From the NCBI GenBank assembly GCA_006227015.1, contig SBGI01000012.1, positions 1-7,370 of the forward strand: a stretch of 7,370 nucleotides of DNA, in the 5' to 3' direction. Below the pieces are notes generated by a model. That model saw nothing but the letters and a program-made list of their open reading frames with translations, did not search any database and had not been told where the DNA came from. Positions 7,180 through 7,370 of this stretch are shown in pieces (position 1 is the stretch's first letter; each line of letters begins with the position of its first letter). The stretch comes from Gammaproteobacteria bacterium (GTDB taxonomy: Bacteria > Pseudomonadota > Gammaproteobacteria > Pseudomonadales > Porticoccaceae). The position numbers and the translations under genes were made by a program.

Positions 7180-7190
7180 CCTTTCCCTTT
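7180..7190 (-). promoter_or_regulatory. Ribosome binding site of the TPP enzyme gene
   Basis: The minus strand reads AAAGGGAAAGGCAATTATG. AAAGG lies 5 bases, and the AAAGGG before it 10 bases, upstream of the ATG at 7174. This supports that start. Confidence 0.6.
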
Positions 7191-7240
7191 TAAATCATAA
7201 AGATAGAGGAAATAATTAAATCTATTGTGGTAGTTTGGCC

Positions 7241-7270
7241 ATTATTGCCTTATTTTTCCTTTAAATTCAA
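7241..7270 (-). promoter_or_regulatory. Candidate sigma-70 promoter of the operon
   Basis: On the minus strand TTGAAT (7265-7270, four of six -35 bases) is followed by an 18-base spacer and AATAAT (7241-7246, five of six -10 bases). Transcription would begin near 7234 and give an AT-rich leader of about 60 bases before the TPP gene. No other good promoter was seen between the tightly packed genes. The call rests on consensus match only. Confidence 0.45.
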
Positions 7271-7284
7271 CCAAGAATGGGACG

Positions 7285-7370
7285 TTACGAGACGCAGCCG
7301 ACAAAAAGTCGCCAAACGTCGGTGTGCACTCGCATCAACCATGTCGATAACATACAATCGCCCTCTTCCT
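7285..7370 (-). other. Region upstream of the operon; possible end of a neighbouring gene, undecided
   Basis: A minus-strand frame is open from the window edge to a TAA at 7285. It contains an ATG at 7353 preceded by GAGGG, which would give a 22-residue peptide. A second minus-strand frame is also open from the edge to about 7254. On the plus strand an ATG at 7341 opens a frame for ten codons to the edge. None has a recognisable protein motif, so this may be the tail of a preceding gene, the start of a divergent one, or non-coding DNA. Confidence 0.2.
7298..7322 (-). repeat. Inverted repeat upstream of the promoter, possible operator
   Basis: CCGAC and GTCGG flank a 15-base centre, and the centre forms with the left arm an alternative CGAC-AAAAA-GTCG pairing. 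The element lies about 28 bases beyond the -35 box, where an activator could bind. The arms are short and chance is possible. Confidence 0.3.

Overview
The window looks like a chromosomal segment of a free-living Gram-negative proteobacterium, probably a gammaproteobacterium. The evidence is a TonB-dependent outer-membrane receptor, a periplasmic binding protein with a classical signal peptide, a two-transmembrane sensor and AGGG/GGGG-type ribosome binding sites. Genus cannot be told from sequence alone. All six recognisable genes lie on the minus strand and are read from right to left. No RNA gene, insertion sequence, CRISPR array or strong terminator was seen.

Layout in the direction of transcription: a short AT-rich upstream region (7175-7370) carries a plausible sigma-70 promoter and an inverted repeat. 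It is followed by a thiamine-pyrophosphate (TPP) enzyme of the acetolactate synthase superfamily (7174-5366), two small paralogous citrate synthase/citryl-CoA lyase-like proteins (5369-4551 and 4549-3740), a TonB-dependent receptor (3740-1599), a periplasmic ABC-type substrate-binding protein (1559-615) and the N-terminal part of a membrane sensor (605-1, running off the window).

The gene borders are very tight: a 4-base ATGA overlap, a 1-base gap, a 1-base TAATG overlap, a 39-base gap and a 9-base gap. This strongly suggests one operon with translational coupling of the first four genes. The combination is unusual. A three-gene enzyme cassette built from carbon-carbon bond chemistry families is welded to an outer-membrane uptake protein, a periplasmic binding protein with no permease or ATPase beside it, and a two-transmembrane sensor.

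The most striking detail is that both citrate synthase-like proteins keep the family framework but appear to lack all three classical catalytic residues (His, His, Asp). They may therefore form a non-canonical hetero-oligomer, have changed chemistry, or be binding/scaffold partners of the TPP enzyme. My working inference is a system that makes or modifies a small molecule and also takes up and senses that molecule or a related one. The substrate is not shown by the sequence. Base composition is also mosaic: roughly 2450-4600 is clearly more AT-rich than the rest, with one border inside the receptor gene.
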